Assembly: GCF_013373865.1 (NCBI RefSeq)
Contig: NC_050477.1
Location: forward strand, 8,860,722 to 8,924,721
Source: Monomorium pharaonis
Taxonomy: Eukaryota > Arthropoda > Insecta > Hymenoptera > Formicidae
DNA: 64,000 nt
Direction of reading: 5' to 3'
The position numbers were made by a program, and so were the translations under genes. Below the pieces are notes generated by a model. It was not told the origin of the DNA. It ran no database searches and was given only the letters and a program-made list of their open reading frames with translations. Shown piece by piece: positions 25,793 to 37,615 of the stretch (position 1 is its first letter; every line of letters begins with the position of its first letter).

Positions 25793-26380
25793 TGTTTAAT
25801 CGTAAAAAAGATTTTTTATGGACGTTTACGTTTTACAATTTTCTCAATATCTTTAAAAATCTCTTCACAAAATATTTTATATAAGAGAGATTTATGATAA
25901 AAACTATATTAATTGACTTATAATAAAATTAATAAAATTATTGTTTCAAGACTTTTATAGTTTAATTTAAAAAAATATTATTTCTTTAAAATTTCATTAA
26001 TCTAATTAATTATAAGAATTTTTAATAAAATTTTATAATGTTTTAATAAAATTAAAAGTATTGGGAAAAAATGACATTTCTTTATAAGTTTCATATCCTG
26101 AAGCGAAATTGCAATAAGCAAATTAAGAATAAGAATAAGAAAACAAAAATGACATTTTTTTATCCTAAAAAAATACTTTTGCAATAAAACAATTATTTTT
26201 TTATACTAAATACTAAAAAAAAATTTTTTTAATTTAATACGCCTTAACGGTTGTAATAAATATTTAATCGCAGAAGAGATTTTTTATGCACATTTATTTC
26301 TTACAATCTTTTTAGTATGTTTAAAAATCTCTTCACAAAATATTTTATATACATACCGACAGATTATGAAAAAAAAAACT
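25793..26380. repeat. Diverged direct repeat, two copies of about 115 bp
   Basis: Copies at about 25793-25907 and 26262-26380 share TTTAATCG, AGATTTTTTATG, and AAAAATCTCTTCACAAAATA followed by TTTTATAT. They are old duplicates in a pseudogene intron. Confidence 0.75.
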
Positions 26381-26591
26381 ATTAATGGCTACAAAAAATT
26401 TGTTATTTTATATTATATATATTATTAAAGCAAGAAATTTATATTAATATATATATTAATGTATAATTATTTAATAATTATTCATTAAAAGAACTCGTAA
26501 AAGATTTGATATACTTGTATCTTCTTTTTCACAAGATACGCTTTATGTAGTCAACACACAAAGCTTATAATTTGTTCGTTACCGATTGAAG

Positions 26592-26690
26592 CAGAAAAGA
26601 CCAAAATGGTGACTATGCAACAAGAAGCGGCGGCATCGAAAATGAAGGAAGAGAATAAAGCGATCAGGGATGAGGCAAAGGCCGATTTAA
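26592..26690 (+). pseudogene. Dynein relic block 16: stalk CC1
   Basis: KTKMVTMQQEAAASKMKEEN then KAIRDEAKADL before GTACGT: the upper CC1 helix. A possible acceptor is GAAGCAG; IEAE upstream may also belong to the exon. Confidence 0.82.
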
Positions 26691-27730
26691 GTACGTTTTA
26701 TCTTCGTGAAGCATAAGTAAAAGCCCTGTTGCGAGAGCAGTATGCTTTAAATTATGTTATTCAAAGCTTTAGCAGCACACGTGCACGCACTTGCACAATG
26801 TGGTAACAGAAATTTGTTATAAAATCGAGAGAAAAGATGCAATAAGAGAAAACTTATGTTATATAATATTTCTGGAAAACTGATATTATAATATTGTATA
26901 CAGTCGTGTAGTTTCACCTAATTAGCTACTCCATAATTATTACATAATAATTATTACAGAATAATATAAGTAAATTTTATATTTATTGAGTAAACCGTAC
27001 ACTATTTTACTCGATACATATTAATTCTTTCACTACATTTGAGCAATTAAAAATTAAAAATATGTGCTGAAAATAATAACAATCTTACGATAGAATATCA
27101 CGTCAAAAAAGTATCACATGTTATTTACTTTAACGTTCCGTTTTCATAAAAACGTATCGCTTCATATACAGTTAAAATGTCAGAATTTTGTCGACGTAAA
27201 ATTTTACAATTAAAACAACACATAATTTATCAAACTTACTAAAATATATACAACAAGAATGCTTGCATACATTGTGTACCTATAATTTACATAACAAGAA
27301 ATTTACCTGGTTTTTATTCTAAAAAATAAAAAATAAATAAAACGCGTAAATTATTTTTATCAATATTGATTTAGTTATTAATTTCTTTTTGTATATTTTT
27401 GTATTACATTAAATAAATTTATATTTAAATACAATTTAATATTTCTAATTATTAAAAAATTTCATAAAAGGATATTTTAGTAAAGTATTATAAATTCTAA
27501 AATAATAAAATTATTTACAAATTATAAATAAAAAATATATATACTATTTAAAATTATATTTTAGCATTCTTTTTTTTAAATATATTTTAACATCTCGCTA
27601 AAAAGACGTACTTTACAAAAAATATGTCTGGTAAAATGCCACAGCATTTTTTTATAATATTCAAGAAAAGATTTTGCGCAAAATTTGATTACGTCTGTAA
27701 CGTCTGTAAATTGCATATGTACATACATGG

Positions 27731-27885
27731 GTGAAGTAAAACCAATGCTCAAGGCTGCCGAAGATAATTTAAAGGCATTAAATAAGCATGATATTACGGA
27801 AGTAAAAATGATGAAAAAACTGCCAGTGGGGGTATTCTTAGTGATTGAGGCAATGTGCATTATTAATAATGTAAAACCAAACAAG
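27731..27885 (+). pseudogene. Dynein relic block 17: CC1 top and microtubule-binding domain
   Basis: Reads SEVKPMLKAAEDNLKALNKH when joined to block 16, then DITEVKMMKKLPVGVFLVIE and MCIINNVKPNK, the entry to the microtubule-binding domain. The base pair before the phase-correct start is GG rather than AG (27729-27730), so the acceptor looks mutated. Confidence 0.9.
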
Positions 27886-27965
27886 GTTTGCTTAGAAACA
27901 TACAATTACGCAAACATCATAAAGTAATAATTTCAAAATATTAATAGAATAACATTTTTTATTTT

Positions 27966-28060
27966 CAAGAGTAAGCAATTTTAAAAGTCGACACAAATTC
28001 TTTATGTAACTATAATAAAGAATTTGTAAGTGTGTCAACTTTGAAAATTGCTTACTTTTG
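27966..28060. repeat. 95-bp hairpin, arms of about 40 bp
   Basis: AGTAAGCAATTTT near 27970 pairs with AAAATTGCTTACT near 28056, and ACAAATTCTTTA pairs with TAAAGAATTTGT around a short loop. Arms differ by a few bases and one small gap. It looks like a miniature transposon or a hairpin-RNA locus in a pseudogene intron. Confidence 0.85.
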
Positions 28061-28319
28061 ATTTTAATTACTGGCCACAATATTGTTATTTCATCTTTGA
28101 TTAATTTTTTATTTTATTGTATTATGCAATCATAATCACACAAAAATCGAATCTAACAAGTGGTTTTTCTTATTTACCTAATTTATGTATTTATATATTT
28201 AGTTTTTACAACAATACATATTAGTTTAATGTTTCCATAAAAAGTTCAGTACAATTTTTAATTACTATAAGAAATTAAAAAATTTATAAAGTATAATTAT
28301 TCGTAGCTTCTAGGGAAGG

Positions 28320-28521
28320 TTCCCAATGAGAAGATATTAAATTATTGGAGCCCTGGAACTCTTTCTCAAATGTTGGCAGCAGATCCAATTCATTTTCTAT
28401 ATACAATGGCACATTTTAGAAAAGAAGATATCACAGAGGAAATTATCAATAAATTAAAAGGTTATATAGAAAATCCCAATTTCCAGCCAGATAAAGTAAC
28501 TCAGTTGTATAATAATAAACT
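28320..28521 (+). pseudogene. Dynein relic block 18: microtubule-binding domain
   Basis: VPNEKILNYWSPGTLSQML, DPIHFLYTMAHFRKEDIT, then IENPNFQPDKVTQL. It corresponds to the VPGEK...YWEPGKGLL and YIDNEEFQP region of the family. No internal lesion. Confidence 0.9.
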
Positions 28522-28837
28522 GTATGTTTTAAAGTATTTCTTACACATGAAAATATTTGTTTTATAAAATTTAAATTAATTTTTTACTGTCGCTTAAACT
28601 TTAACAGATTTTTATATACTATGTCACAAATTAGTTTTATATATTAAAAAATAATTTTTGTTATTAAATACATGTATGTGCAGCAAAATATTACTAATAA
28701 TTTAATTTAAAAAATTGTTTTTTCTCTCATTGTTAAAAAGTTATAAAAAATACTAATAAATAAAACAAATAAGCAAGCATATATCTATTATTACATAATT
28801 TATTAAATTACAATTAAAAGATACTTCACATTTCGAG

Positions 28838-29217
28838 GGCTTGCTATTCCTTGTGCTTATGGATCCACGCAATGTACAACTATTATTTCGTAAATAAAAA
28901 AGTTGCACCTAAAATGGCAGCTTTGGCAAAAGCAGAGAAAATTCTAGCTGAAACGAAAATAACGCTGGCAGGTGCTATGATAAGATTACAGGAGATAGAG
29001 AAAAAAAAATTGAAAAATTGCAAGATAAGTTGAGGGAAGAGAAAGCAAAGAAAGCTGAACTAGAAAGACAGATGCAACTTTGTGGGGAACAAATAACACG
29101 ATCTGTAAGACTAATTGTAGGCCTATCGGATGAGCAGAAACGATGGATCACAATATATGCTAAATAATATAAAAATGTTCTTAAAGAATGCTGTAGGTGA
29201 TATACTTTTATCGTCAG
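28838..29217 (+). pseudogene. Dynein relic block 19: stalk helix CC2, homopolymer frameshift
   Basis: RACYSLCLWIHAMYNYYFVN opens CC2. After ALAKAEKILAETKITLAGAM and RLQEIEKK the frame breaks in a run of nine A (28991-28999); LQDKLREEKAKKAELERQMQ and IVGLSDEQKRWITIY follow in another frame, then, shifted again, VGDILLSSG before a GT donor. Confidence 0.9.
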
Positions 29218-30324
29218 GTGCGCAACATTTATTTACTTTTGCTTACATATAAAAAGTTTTACGAAGATAACATTCTCTTAAATTTCAAAAGATATTATGT
29301 TTATTAATTTATTATTATTTTATATAAATTTACAATTTCTAGAAAATTAGCAGACAGTTTGTTAGTTTATTTTGATAATATGCAACAATATTACATAATA
29401 TGCAACAATATAATGTTTTAATTTAATGTTAAATAAGAAAATAAGTTAACAGATTATTATATTTCAATCCAAAATAGAAAACAGCGAATAAAATGTATAA
29501 CAGTTAATTAATTCCATTATCTACTTATTTTAATAATTTGTATTATTAAAATAACACTAAATTGGAGATAAATGGAATTCTGCTGAAGAAATAAACAACA
29601 TAAAATTATGGCGTTAAAGCATATCATTATCGATAATTGCTTAATTTTAAGAGATGTATTGTGAAAATTTGTTACTATATAATTTCTAAATTAATATATT
29701 AACAGCGTCGATTTCTAAAATTAAGTATAATTTACTTTAATATAAAATAGACATTTATTATATAAGAAAGTTACAGCCACTACTATTATTCTCTAATAAA
29801 TTAAATTTTCTGTCTTGAAAAATGGTAGAATCTTGGCTCTTCCAGAAAATAGTGACTTTATATATACATATAAAGATAAATGAATGTACATATAAAGAAA
29901 AATAAAAATTGTCAAACAAGAACATTAGAAGTATTTTCATAACAATTTAATGTGTGTCATAAAAACATTTTTAATTGGTGTAATACATTTAATGATTATT
30001 GCAACAATTTTTCTCTAATTTCTAATAATAATTCAATATTTTACATACTAACTTTAAACTGTAACTTTAAATATTTATAGTGTTGTCAAATGTTAACAAA
30101 TATTTCTCATGGCTTCTCTCCAATCTTAATCCTATTAGAAATAACACAATGTCTTCGTACAGTTCATTGGTGACGATTGTTTACTGTTCCATTCACATGA
30201 AGTTGACAAAGCTTCACATGCAGCAATTTAATCGAGTGTCCCAGTAGCTTTGTCCATTCCAGTAGCAGAACAGGATTGATTTCACACGATTCCTTTGTAT
30301 CAGAAGCTTCCATCTTGCTTGCAG

Positions 30325-30596
30325 GTGCGATTGAGTATCTAACATCTTTTACGAATGTTTATCGCCAAAATCTTCTGCAATCTTGGTACAACGCTCTCAG
30401 AGAAGATGTTCCTCACACCCTTGGTTGCAATCCGATATTAACTCTCAGCAATCAAATGGAGATAACAAGTTGGCATATGAATGGTTTGCCAAGGGATACC
30501 CTATCTATTGAGAATGCAGTCCTCGTAATGAATTCCAAGCGATGGCCCCTCTTCATTGATCCTCAAGCACAAGCAAACAAGTGGAATCGCAATATG
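30325..30596 (+). pseudogene. Dynein relic block 20: AAA5, intact
   Basis: Joins block 19 in phase to give SSGAIEYLTSF. Contains MEITSWHMNGLPRDTLSIEN and RWPLFIDPQAQANKWNRNM, classic AAA5 sequence, between GCTTGCAG and GTAGGT. Its 90 codons have no lesion. Confidence 0.95.
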
Positions 30597-31061
30597 GTAG
30601 GTATTATACAGAGAAAAGTAAAAGTTTTTTAAATATCTTTTGCAGAAGTTATACTTCATATTACTGACGATAAGAATCTTCTGAAATAAAGCATTAAAAA
30701 AAACAAGAGAAAAAGAGAAAGATATATTAAATTATATTATTTATTAGATAGATCATATAAAATATGTGAACGTTACGCAAAAGCATAAAAATTTACAATT
30801 ATTATTATAACAGGAATTTATTATTGGAATCTTTAATTTAATTCATATTTTATTCATGTAAAATTAATGTATCCTTTATTTGATAAAACAGTAATTAAAT
30901 CGAAATATATATGAATTTAATTTTTACACTTCAAACAATAATTTCAGAAATACATTTATTACAGAAAAGTAATTTACATATGTATATACTATAGAAAAAT
31001 ATAAACTTTTAATCGTATTTTATTTAAAAAAATACATATTAAAATGCTTATTATAGATGTC

Positions 31062-31203
31062 ATGGTTAAAGCCCATAGCGCGGGCGCTTCTAGGATTGAC
31101 TGGTCGAAATACAAAACTATTTCGGACTTTGACAAAAACGCTTGGTTGTTCCGCGCATTGATCAATCAATCCTAGGAACGCCCGCGCAACGGGGTTTGAC
31201 CAT
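31062..31203. mobile_element. Miniature inverted-repeat (MITE-like) element, 142 bp
   Basis: Terminal inverted arms of 38 bp at 31062-31099 and 31166-31203 match at 32 positions; the core GCGCGGGCG and TAGGATTGA are shared. The block is GC-rich and sits in AT-rich intron. No coding capacity. I could not define target-site duplications. Confidence 0.75.
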
Positions 31204-31843
31204 AACATAGACATAAACATTAAAAAAATGTCCTAATTAAAAACAGAAAATTTTTAAACAATTCCTAAATATATTTTAAATATTAAATTTTTATATTATT
31301 TACATAGTACGTTACAGACAATTCTCTTATTACATATATATATAAGATCATAATGTTATAATAGAATTTATTATTATTAAAGAATTTAGTACAATAGTTA
31401 ATCTAATTTTTTGAAGAAATTAGATTTGAAGTTCAAAAGTTTAACACTGTTTTGTCTATATTTTTTTCTTTCGTGTTTTTTTAATAATGTAATATGAAAC
31501 ATATAATCATTGAGGAACAGTTGTTAAATTAATGCATTTTTTAATACTGAGAACAGATATATCATAAATGTATAAAATTTGTTCTTTCTATATAACTATT
31601 TATATAACTACTTCAAACAAATTGTATTCAAATAAAAAGAATCTATTCTTTCTTAAATCAATTGTTTATTTTCACTTTTTAATCATTAGGTCATTTTTAT
31701 TTTTAAAATGTTCAATTTTAGTTTTTTAATTTCATGAATTTTATTACTTAATACATAGGAATATATTTTATTACTTATTTCATCAATTTATTTTATAGTT
31801 TATAGTTAACTCCTCCACTACATATTTCACCAGTGGTGTCTAA

Positions 31844-31888
31844 ATTCTACTACCTATTATGCTAGTTTAGCATAATATGTAGTAGAAT
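31844..31888. repeat. Hairpin with 21-bp arms, 3-nt loop
   Basis: ATTCTACTACCTATTATGCTA, then GTT, then the reverse complement with one mismatch. Confidence 0.92.
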
Positions 31889-32176
31889 AGATATTATTAC
31901 TAGTTTTGGAACTCAATTTCTCAGATGTTGACTTTTTGTTTTGTTACAAAAACATTAATTATTATAAAATAATAATAGTAAAAACCACTACACCATTTGA
32001 TAGAAGAAACTTTATCGTTTATATTTTACATTTATATTTTAAAGTTTAATTTTTAATTTTTGTTTAAAAAATATAATTTAAAAATAAAGTAATATACTAG
32101 TATTAGTGATTTTTCTTCACTATTTGCATAGCAATTAAAATTTTTTCTGTTCTTTTAATTAAATTTTCGATTGTAG

Positions 32177-32487
32177 TGTAAACCAATCGGCCTTTTCATT
32201 ACAAAAATGACTGATAAGTATCTATTACATACCATTGAAAATTGTGTACAATTTATAAACCCATGCTTAATTGAAAACGTCAGTACTGAATTGGAAGCTT
32301 CCCTTGATCCTATTCTCACTCGTACATTATTCAAACACGCTGGACAGCTGAGTATTAAAATTGGCGAGAATATCGTGCCCTACAATTTTAATTTTCGTCT
32401 TTACTTAACAACAAAATAACCGAATCCTCATTATATACCAGATGTAGCAAATAAAGTACTAATAGTCAATTCCGCTCTAACTGTTAG
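32177..32487 (+). pseudogene. Dynein relic block 21: AAA5 end
   Basis: YLLHTIENCVQFINPCLIEN, LEASLDPILTRTLFKH and FNFRLYLTTK match the LENVGEELDPAL and FRMYITTK region. TAA at 32417-32419 stands where the family has Leu (TTKLPNPHY), followed by PNPHYIPDVANKV. Ends TVR before GTGAGA. Confidence 0.94.
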
Positions 32488-32975
32488 GTGAGACTTTAAT
32501 TTCTTTGGAAAAAATCTATCTGCAAAATATGTTTTAAGTTTTACAAATTCAGTATTATTTCTTTATTATTGTAAAATAATTACAAAATTATATTTAATAA
32601 TAATAAATATAATTTCAATCAAACTATTTCTGAAGTAGAGAAAAATTAGATATTTTCTGAATATTCGGTTTTTACATCTTTATCCTATAAAATTTATTAT
32701 ACAATTAAGAAATATTAATATATTTAATTCATAACAAATTATAATCAACATAAAAAATTAATATTAAAGAGGTAATAAAACTGTAATGTTTTATCGATCA
32801 ATGTGATTATTTCCAATTCACTAATCTTCCAATTGTCTTTACAGAATTAAAAATCCTTTTCCACAATTAAAATATAATTTCTCAGATAAAATCTTATTAA
32901 TTAGTAACGTATATCGAGTCTGATGTTTGATTCGTGATTTTCTAATTTTATATATATGTATATGTAACTATATAG

Positions 32976-33221
32976 CGGCCTTATCGATCAAATGCTGTCT
33001 CTAGTCACTATACATAAACGTCCTGATCTTGAACAGAATAGGAATGCACTTATTGTGTCAAGTGTTGAAATGAAATGGGATCTGGAGAAGATCGAGCATA
33101 GAATTCTTTATAGACTGACGGCATCTAAAGGATCAATAATTGATGATGTTGATTTGATTCAACATCATCAATTATTTTGGAAAGCTTGGAAGCTTTGAAA
33201 GCCAAAAGTAAAGAAATCCAG
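32976..33221 (+). pseudogene. Dynein relic block 22: AAA5-AAA6 linker with palindromic insertion
   Basis: GLIDQMLSLVTIHKRPDLEQ, RNALIVSSVEMKWDLEKIEH then SIIDDVDLIQ. The frame is then broken by the second arm of a perfect inverted repeat (33135-33176). LESLEALKAKSKEIQ resumes in another frame before GTAAAA. Confidence 0.93.
33135..33176. repeat. Perfect 18-bp inverted repeat inside a dead exon
   Basis: AATAATTGATGATGTTGA (33135-33152), a 6-nt spacer, then its exact reverse complement (33159-33176). The left arm is the family-conserved coding sequence; the right arm appears to be the added copy. Confidence 0.95.
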
Positions 33222-33486
33222 GTAAAAAGATATATTAAATATCGTATTATTATAGACATAAATATTAATAATAAAATCATCTGTTATTTTCTTTGTATTT
33301 AAAAAAATATCGATTCAATGGTAATAAATTTTAGATTAAAAATAATATATTACGTCTATTCTATCTATTCACATTGATTTGTAAAAAAGTATAAAGTGTA
33401 TTTAATATTAAAAATACAATAATATTATTTCTCTATTTTTTATTATACAAAATAAACAATAAATTACAGATAATTTTGTATTACAG

Positions 33487-33684
33487 ATGAAGGTGGAGAC
33501 CGCTGAACTTACACAAGCTGACATTGATTTAACGAGATCATTATACATGCCCGTAGCAAATCGGGCACAAATATTATACTTTTGTATTGCCGATCTCCAG
33601 CGTATTGATATCATGTATCAATATTCCCTAGAATGGTTCATCGTTATACTCAATAATAGTATATCAAATACTGAAAAAAGCAGA
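33487..33684 (+). pseudogene. Dynein relic block 23: pre-AAA6, intact
   Basis: DIDLTRSLYMPVANRAQILY, FCIADLQRIDIMYQYSLEWF and SISNTEKSR, a very close family match with no lesion. The donor AGAGTAAGT is one base short for the phase of block 24, so a G may have been lost at the splice site. Confidence 0.95.
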
Positions 33685-33985
33685 GTAAGTAAAGCTTTTG
33701 CATTCTGATATCGTATACTATTGTGTCATTGATTCAAGCTTATCTATTAAATATAAATTAAATAGATTTTACAAGATTTTTACATGAATTTTTTTTAAAC
33801 TAAACTTTTCATTAATATAATAATGTTTTGTTCAGAGTATATAAAAATAATATCAATTAAAATCTTGTCTGTTATTAACATTTGACATGAATAATACATA
33901 TTCAAATGTGCAATTTTTAATTTAATTACGTGTAGTTAATAATCATAAAGTTAATTGTGAAGTAAAATAATTAATAATTTCATAG

Positions 33986-34192
33986 ATAATATTAATAAAC
34001 GGATTGCGGTTATCAACAAGAACTTCACGTTTGATCTCTTCATGAATGTCTGTCGAAGTTTATTCAAAAAACACAAACTGCACTTTGGTTTTCTTGTCTG
34101 CGCACGTATTCTTTTAGATAATGGTACAATCGATCCGATAGAATGACGACACTTTCTTACAACGACCACCACACCGACATGGGTAAAACGTG
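33986..34192 (+). pseudogene. Dynein relic block 24: AAA6 start, nonsense mutation
   Basis: NINKRIAVINKNFTFDLFMN then VCRSLFKKHKLHFGFLVCAR. At 34144-34146 TGA replaces the conserved Trp of SEWRYLL (here IE-stop-RHFL). Ends PTW before GTAAAA. Confidence 0.94.
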
Positions 34193-34914
34193 AACCGAAT
34201 TTATATTAACTACGCTTCGTAGTTAATTAGAACTTAGAACCTAGTTAGAATCTAATTTCCAAAGCAATTTTATAATAATATTTATATAATATTTAGACAA
34301 TAATATTTTATATAATATTTAATTATGTCTAATATGTCAATTATTTTTTTCCAACAAAAACTTTATGAATAATTATATTTTAACGTATAATCAAATATTA
34401 ACATATTAACATAATATAATTACTTTTGTAAAAGTAACTTATTAAAGTTAAGAAATAAGTTTAAATTTACTTAATAATATTCTGTATTATTCTCTTTCTA
34501 ATATATATTTAGCATTATTACTTAAATATCTAAAAGGATATAAGATATAAAATATATTTAGAGAGATTTTTTTTAATGTGTCTCCAATCTAGAGATAAAA
34601 TATATTTTAATCTCCTATTGCCTCTTCTATAAATAAAAATAAAGTAAATAAAATAATTTTAAACAAAAATAAAACTTGAATTTATATTGCAATTTTAAAG
34701 ATCACAAATTTCATAAAATAAACTTCTTCATTACACACAAATATACAAGTACTTTTCAACTATTCTGTTTTACAAGCTGCATGTAAAACAGCATATGTAG
34801 TGTGTTTTTATATGGATAGCTCTTACGTGCTCAGAAAGCATAAATACGTGACAAAATATTTATCCCTGTCACATACTACCGATATCTATCTGAAGATATG
34901 TATCCCCCTTTTAG

Positions 34915-35068
34915 AAATAGTCAAATCCCGCATCAGAATGGATTACCGCGCAATGTTGGCAGGAAATTCAAGCTTTAGAACGGCTTCCAAGTTCAACAAA
35001 TTTCTCACATCCTTCAAATTATCGTTAACCGAATTTAAAAATATATTCGATACTCAGGAAGCACATTT
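34915..35068 (+). pseudogene. Dynein relic block 25: AAA6
   Basis: DYRAMLAGNSSFRTASKF then LTEFKNIFDTQEAHL before GTAAGC; the family has WRDILALSNLP...LSEFRVIFDSLEPH. The upstream boundary at TTTTAG is probable. Confidence 0.88.
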
Positions 35069-35347
35069 GTAAGCTAGTGTATTAAATTTCCTTCAAGTTA
35101 AATCTCGTATTCACATCAATAATTATTGTAAAGTTAAATTAATCAGCAAGAAGTAATTATATAAATTTTAGTTAAAAAGAGGAAAAGTAGATTAAACATA
35201 CTTAATATAAAAAAATTTATTATAATATAAAATAATTTATTTAATTGAATGTTCATTATTTATCAATAATAAATCTAATGGCCTTTTTTACCGGGCAAAA
35301 CCGAGTTCAGTTAACCCATCTCAGATTTTTATTCTTCTAGAACTGGC

Positions 35348-35389
35348 CAATCACAGTTATTCCATTCTTCAGAAGAATGGCTGTGATTG
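35348..35389. repeat. Hairpin with gapped 17-20 bp arms
   Basis: CAATCACAG...CCATTCTT pairs with AAGAATGG...CTGTGATTG around CAG; the left arm has a five-base bulge. It lies in an intron and is flanked by GC-richer sequence to about 35440 that may be one small inserted element. Confidence 0.8.
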
Positions 35390-35596
35390 ACTTTATGACG
35401 TCATTAATCGCTCTCGGACCCAAGATCGGTCAAAAACGCTATTATTCTTACTTGCAAGAATATCTTTCTGTTAGAAGTTATTAGAAAATGGTATTGTATT
35501 AAATTAAATATTAAAAAGTTTTCTAAGATTTCTTTCCTGTTTTTGTGCAAAATGACTAAACTAAGGTTCCACATTAACGATAAAATGTTTATTTAG

Positions 35597-35957
35597 AGTA
35601 CCGTTCCCTCAACCATGGGAGACAAAATTCGACGATTTGGAGAAGTTATTGATACTCAAATGCTTAACACTTGACAAGATTATTAACGCTATGCAAATCT
35701 TTTTGACAAAATATTTGAGCCAACAATTTGTCGGACCTCAGACTACAGAAATGTTAGCAATTTAGAAAGAATCGTCCAACATCACCTCAATTATCTTTAT
35801 CTTATCGTCTGGTCCAGCTGTAGAGTTATACAAGTTTGCCGATAAATTAAATATGAACAAAAAGTTGCACGCGATATCTCTGTCAGGGTCAAGAGCTTAA
35901 GGCACAAGTTATGCTGAAGGAATCAGCGAAGACTTGGGCACTTGGCTCTTCTTTCAA
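35597..35957 (+). pseudogene. Dynein relic block 26: AAA6 core
   Basis: VPFPQPWETKFDDLEKLLIL, KCLTLDKIINAMQIF, FVGPQTTEM, then IIFILSSGPAVELYKFADKL and KKLHAISL. TAG at 35763-35765 falls where DNAH1-type chains have Phe or Tyr. Near 35890 the frame shifts: GQELKAQVMLKESAK is in one frame, GTWLFFQ in another. Confidence 0.94.
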
Positions 35958-37443
35958 GTTAGAAACTCTTTTTATTAATTAATTACTTTATAGCTAGATA
36001 AATTTATTCTTTATCTAAAATATAAAAATATAAATTTCTTTATATATAATTATGTATATCATACTGACTTACAATAAATACCCTGTTCAACTTAATAAGC
36101 TGCTTTTTCTACTGAATACAATCAATAATTTAAATATCTTTTATCTTTTAGCAAATAATTACACTAAGATAATTTAAATTTAAAAAACTTTTTTCCAAAA
36201 AGTACTAAATACAACCAATAAGTAATAATTATACGACAAATAAGTTCAAATAAATTTAAATAGAAAACTTTTTAATAGAAAACTAATATTGTTTTTATTA
36301 CAAAACAATTTTTTAAAATTCTTATTTAAAAAAAAATACAGGAAGAACTAATGGTAAATCTCTTTCGCAAAGATAATTATGGCATATTTAAATATTAAAA
36401 TTAAATAAAACTATATAATGTTCCATATCTATTATTAAAAATAAAAAAATTTTTAATAAAATAAAAATATAAAAGTTTACAATTAAAAGAGAGAGAGAGT
36501 ATAATGCAAATCTATACGCAAAAAGTTCTCTAAAATACAGTAAATAAAATATTATCAATTTACTTTTACAAAATATAACAAGAAAACTATTTATTTTCAT
36601 GTTATATACTAAAATTAATTTATCATAAAAATATCAATACACTATGAAAACCATTTTTGAAAACTATTTGTTTTGCGAAAATAAAGAAATACATATTTTG
36701 TACAATAACAATTCTGGAATAACAAATACGAGGTTTTAATTTCTTTTACAAAAGATAAAAATTTAAATATCTTTTTGCTTAATAAAAGCATATTAACAGA
36801 AAAAACTGCTTTATCTCGATAATGTGTAAAGCAAAAAAGAAAAATGATTTATTGCGCTGCGTAGTGTTTTCAATCCGTAATAAAGAAGAAATAAAACAGC
36901 GATATTTCCAGTAATAACTGACCTCGTTATTACAGTACATATGAAATAAATGTCACAAGTTAAAACACTGCTTAAATCGAAAAAAAGCAGTCGTTATTTA
37001 GTCTCGATTAATTCTTCAATTCTGTAAGACATAATCACATACGCAATATTTGAACACTGTTAAGCACGTGCGAATGTATCTGTATATTGTAAAAATTTAC
37101 TTTTAATATTTTAACAAATACACTTTTTAAATAAAATTTGAAAACACTTAAAAAATGTATAAATGTTTATGTAGAAATAAACTCATTACTAACAAAATTC
37201 TATAGCGTAATATTATTAAATTATACGAGTTATATATTAAAAATTAAACTATTGTTACATTGAAAAAATAATAAAATATTTTTGATATACATTTACCGCA
37301 TGACAAGTAAACATATGTCACAATTATATATATGATATTTATAAATATATATAAATTTATAATTATAATTTATTAATTTATATAAAAAATTATTAATTTA
37401 ATACTTTAAAATAATTTCTAATAAATGTTTTTTAATTTTGCAG

Positions 37444-37615
37444 AATTGCCATTTAGCACCAAGTTAGATATCAAAATTTGAATTTTTTATGGAAACATCA
37501 TCTGAAACTACACATAAAAATTTCCGGGTTGACATCTGCACCGTCGCCTCACTTTTCCATTAATATTCTTCAAAATAGCAGCAAAATGACGATTGAATCA
37601 CCTCGGGGTGTAAAG
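37444..37615 (+). pseudogene. Dynein relic block 27: AAA6 end
   Basis: Begins NCHLAPS after TTGCAG, then TAG at 37465-37467 replaces the conserved Trp of PSW. After a shift near 37530 it reads LTSAPSPHFSINILQN and SSKMTIESPRGVK. The expected donor after AAG reads AT, not GT, so splicing here looks broken. Confidence 0.93.

Noticed and set aside
11443..37467. A-to-I RNA editing rescuing Trp codons
   Set aside because: Would fix only four of the lesions. Stops at non-Trp positions, indels and the missing N-terminal half remain.
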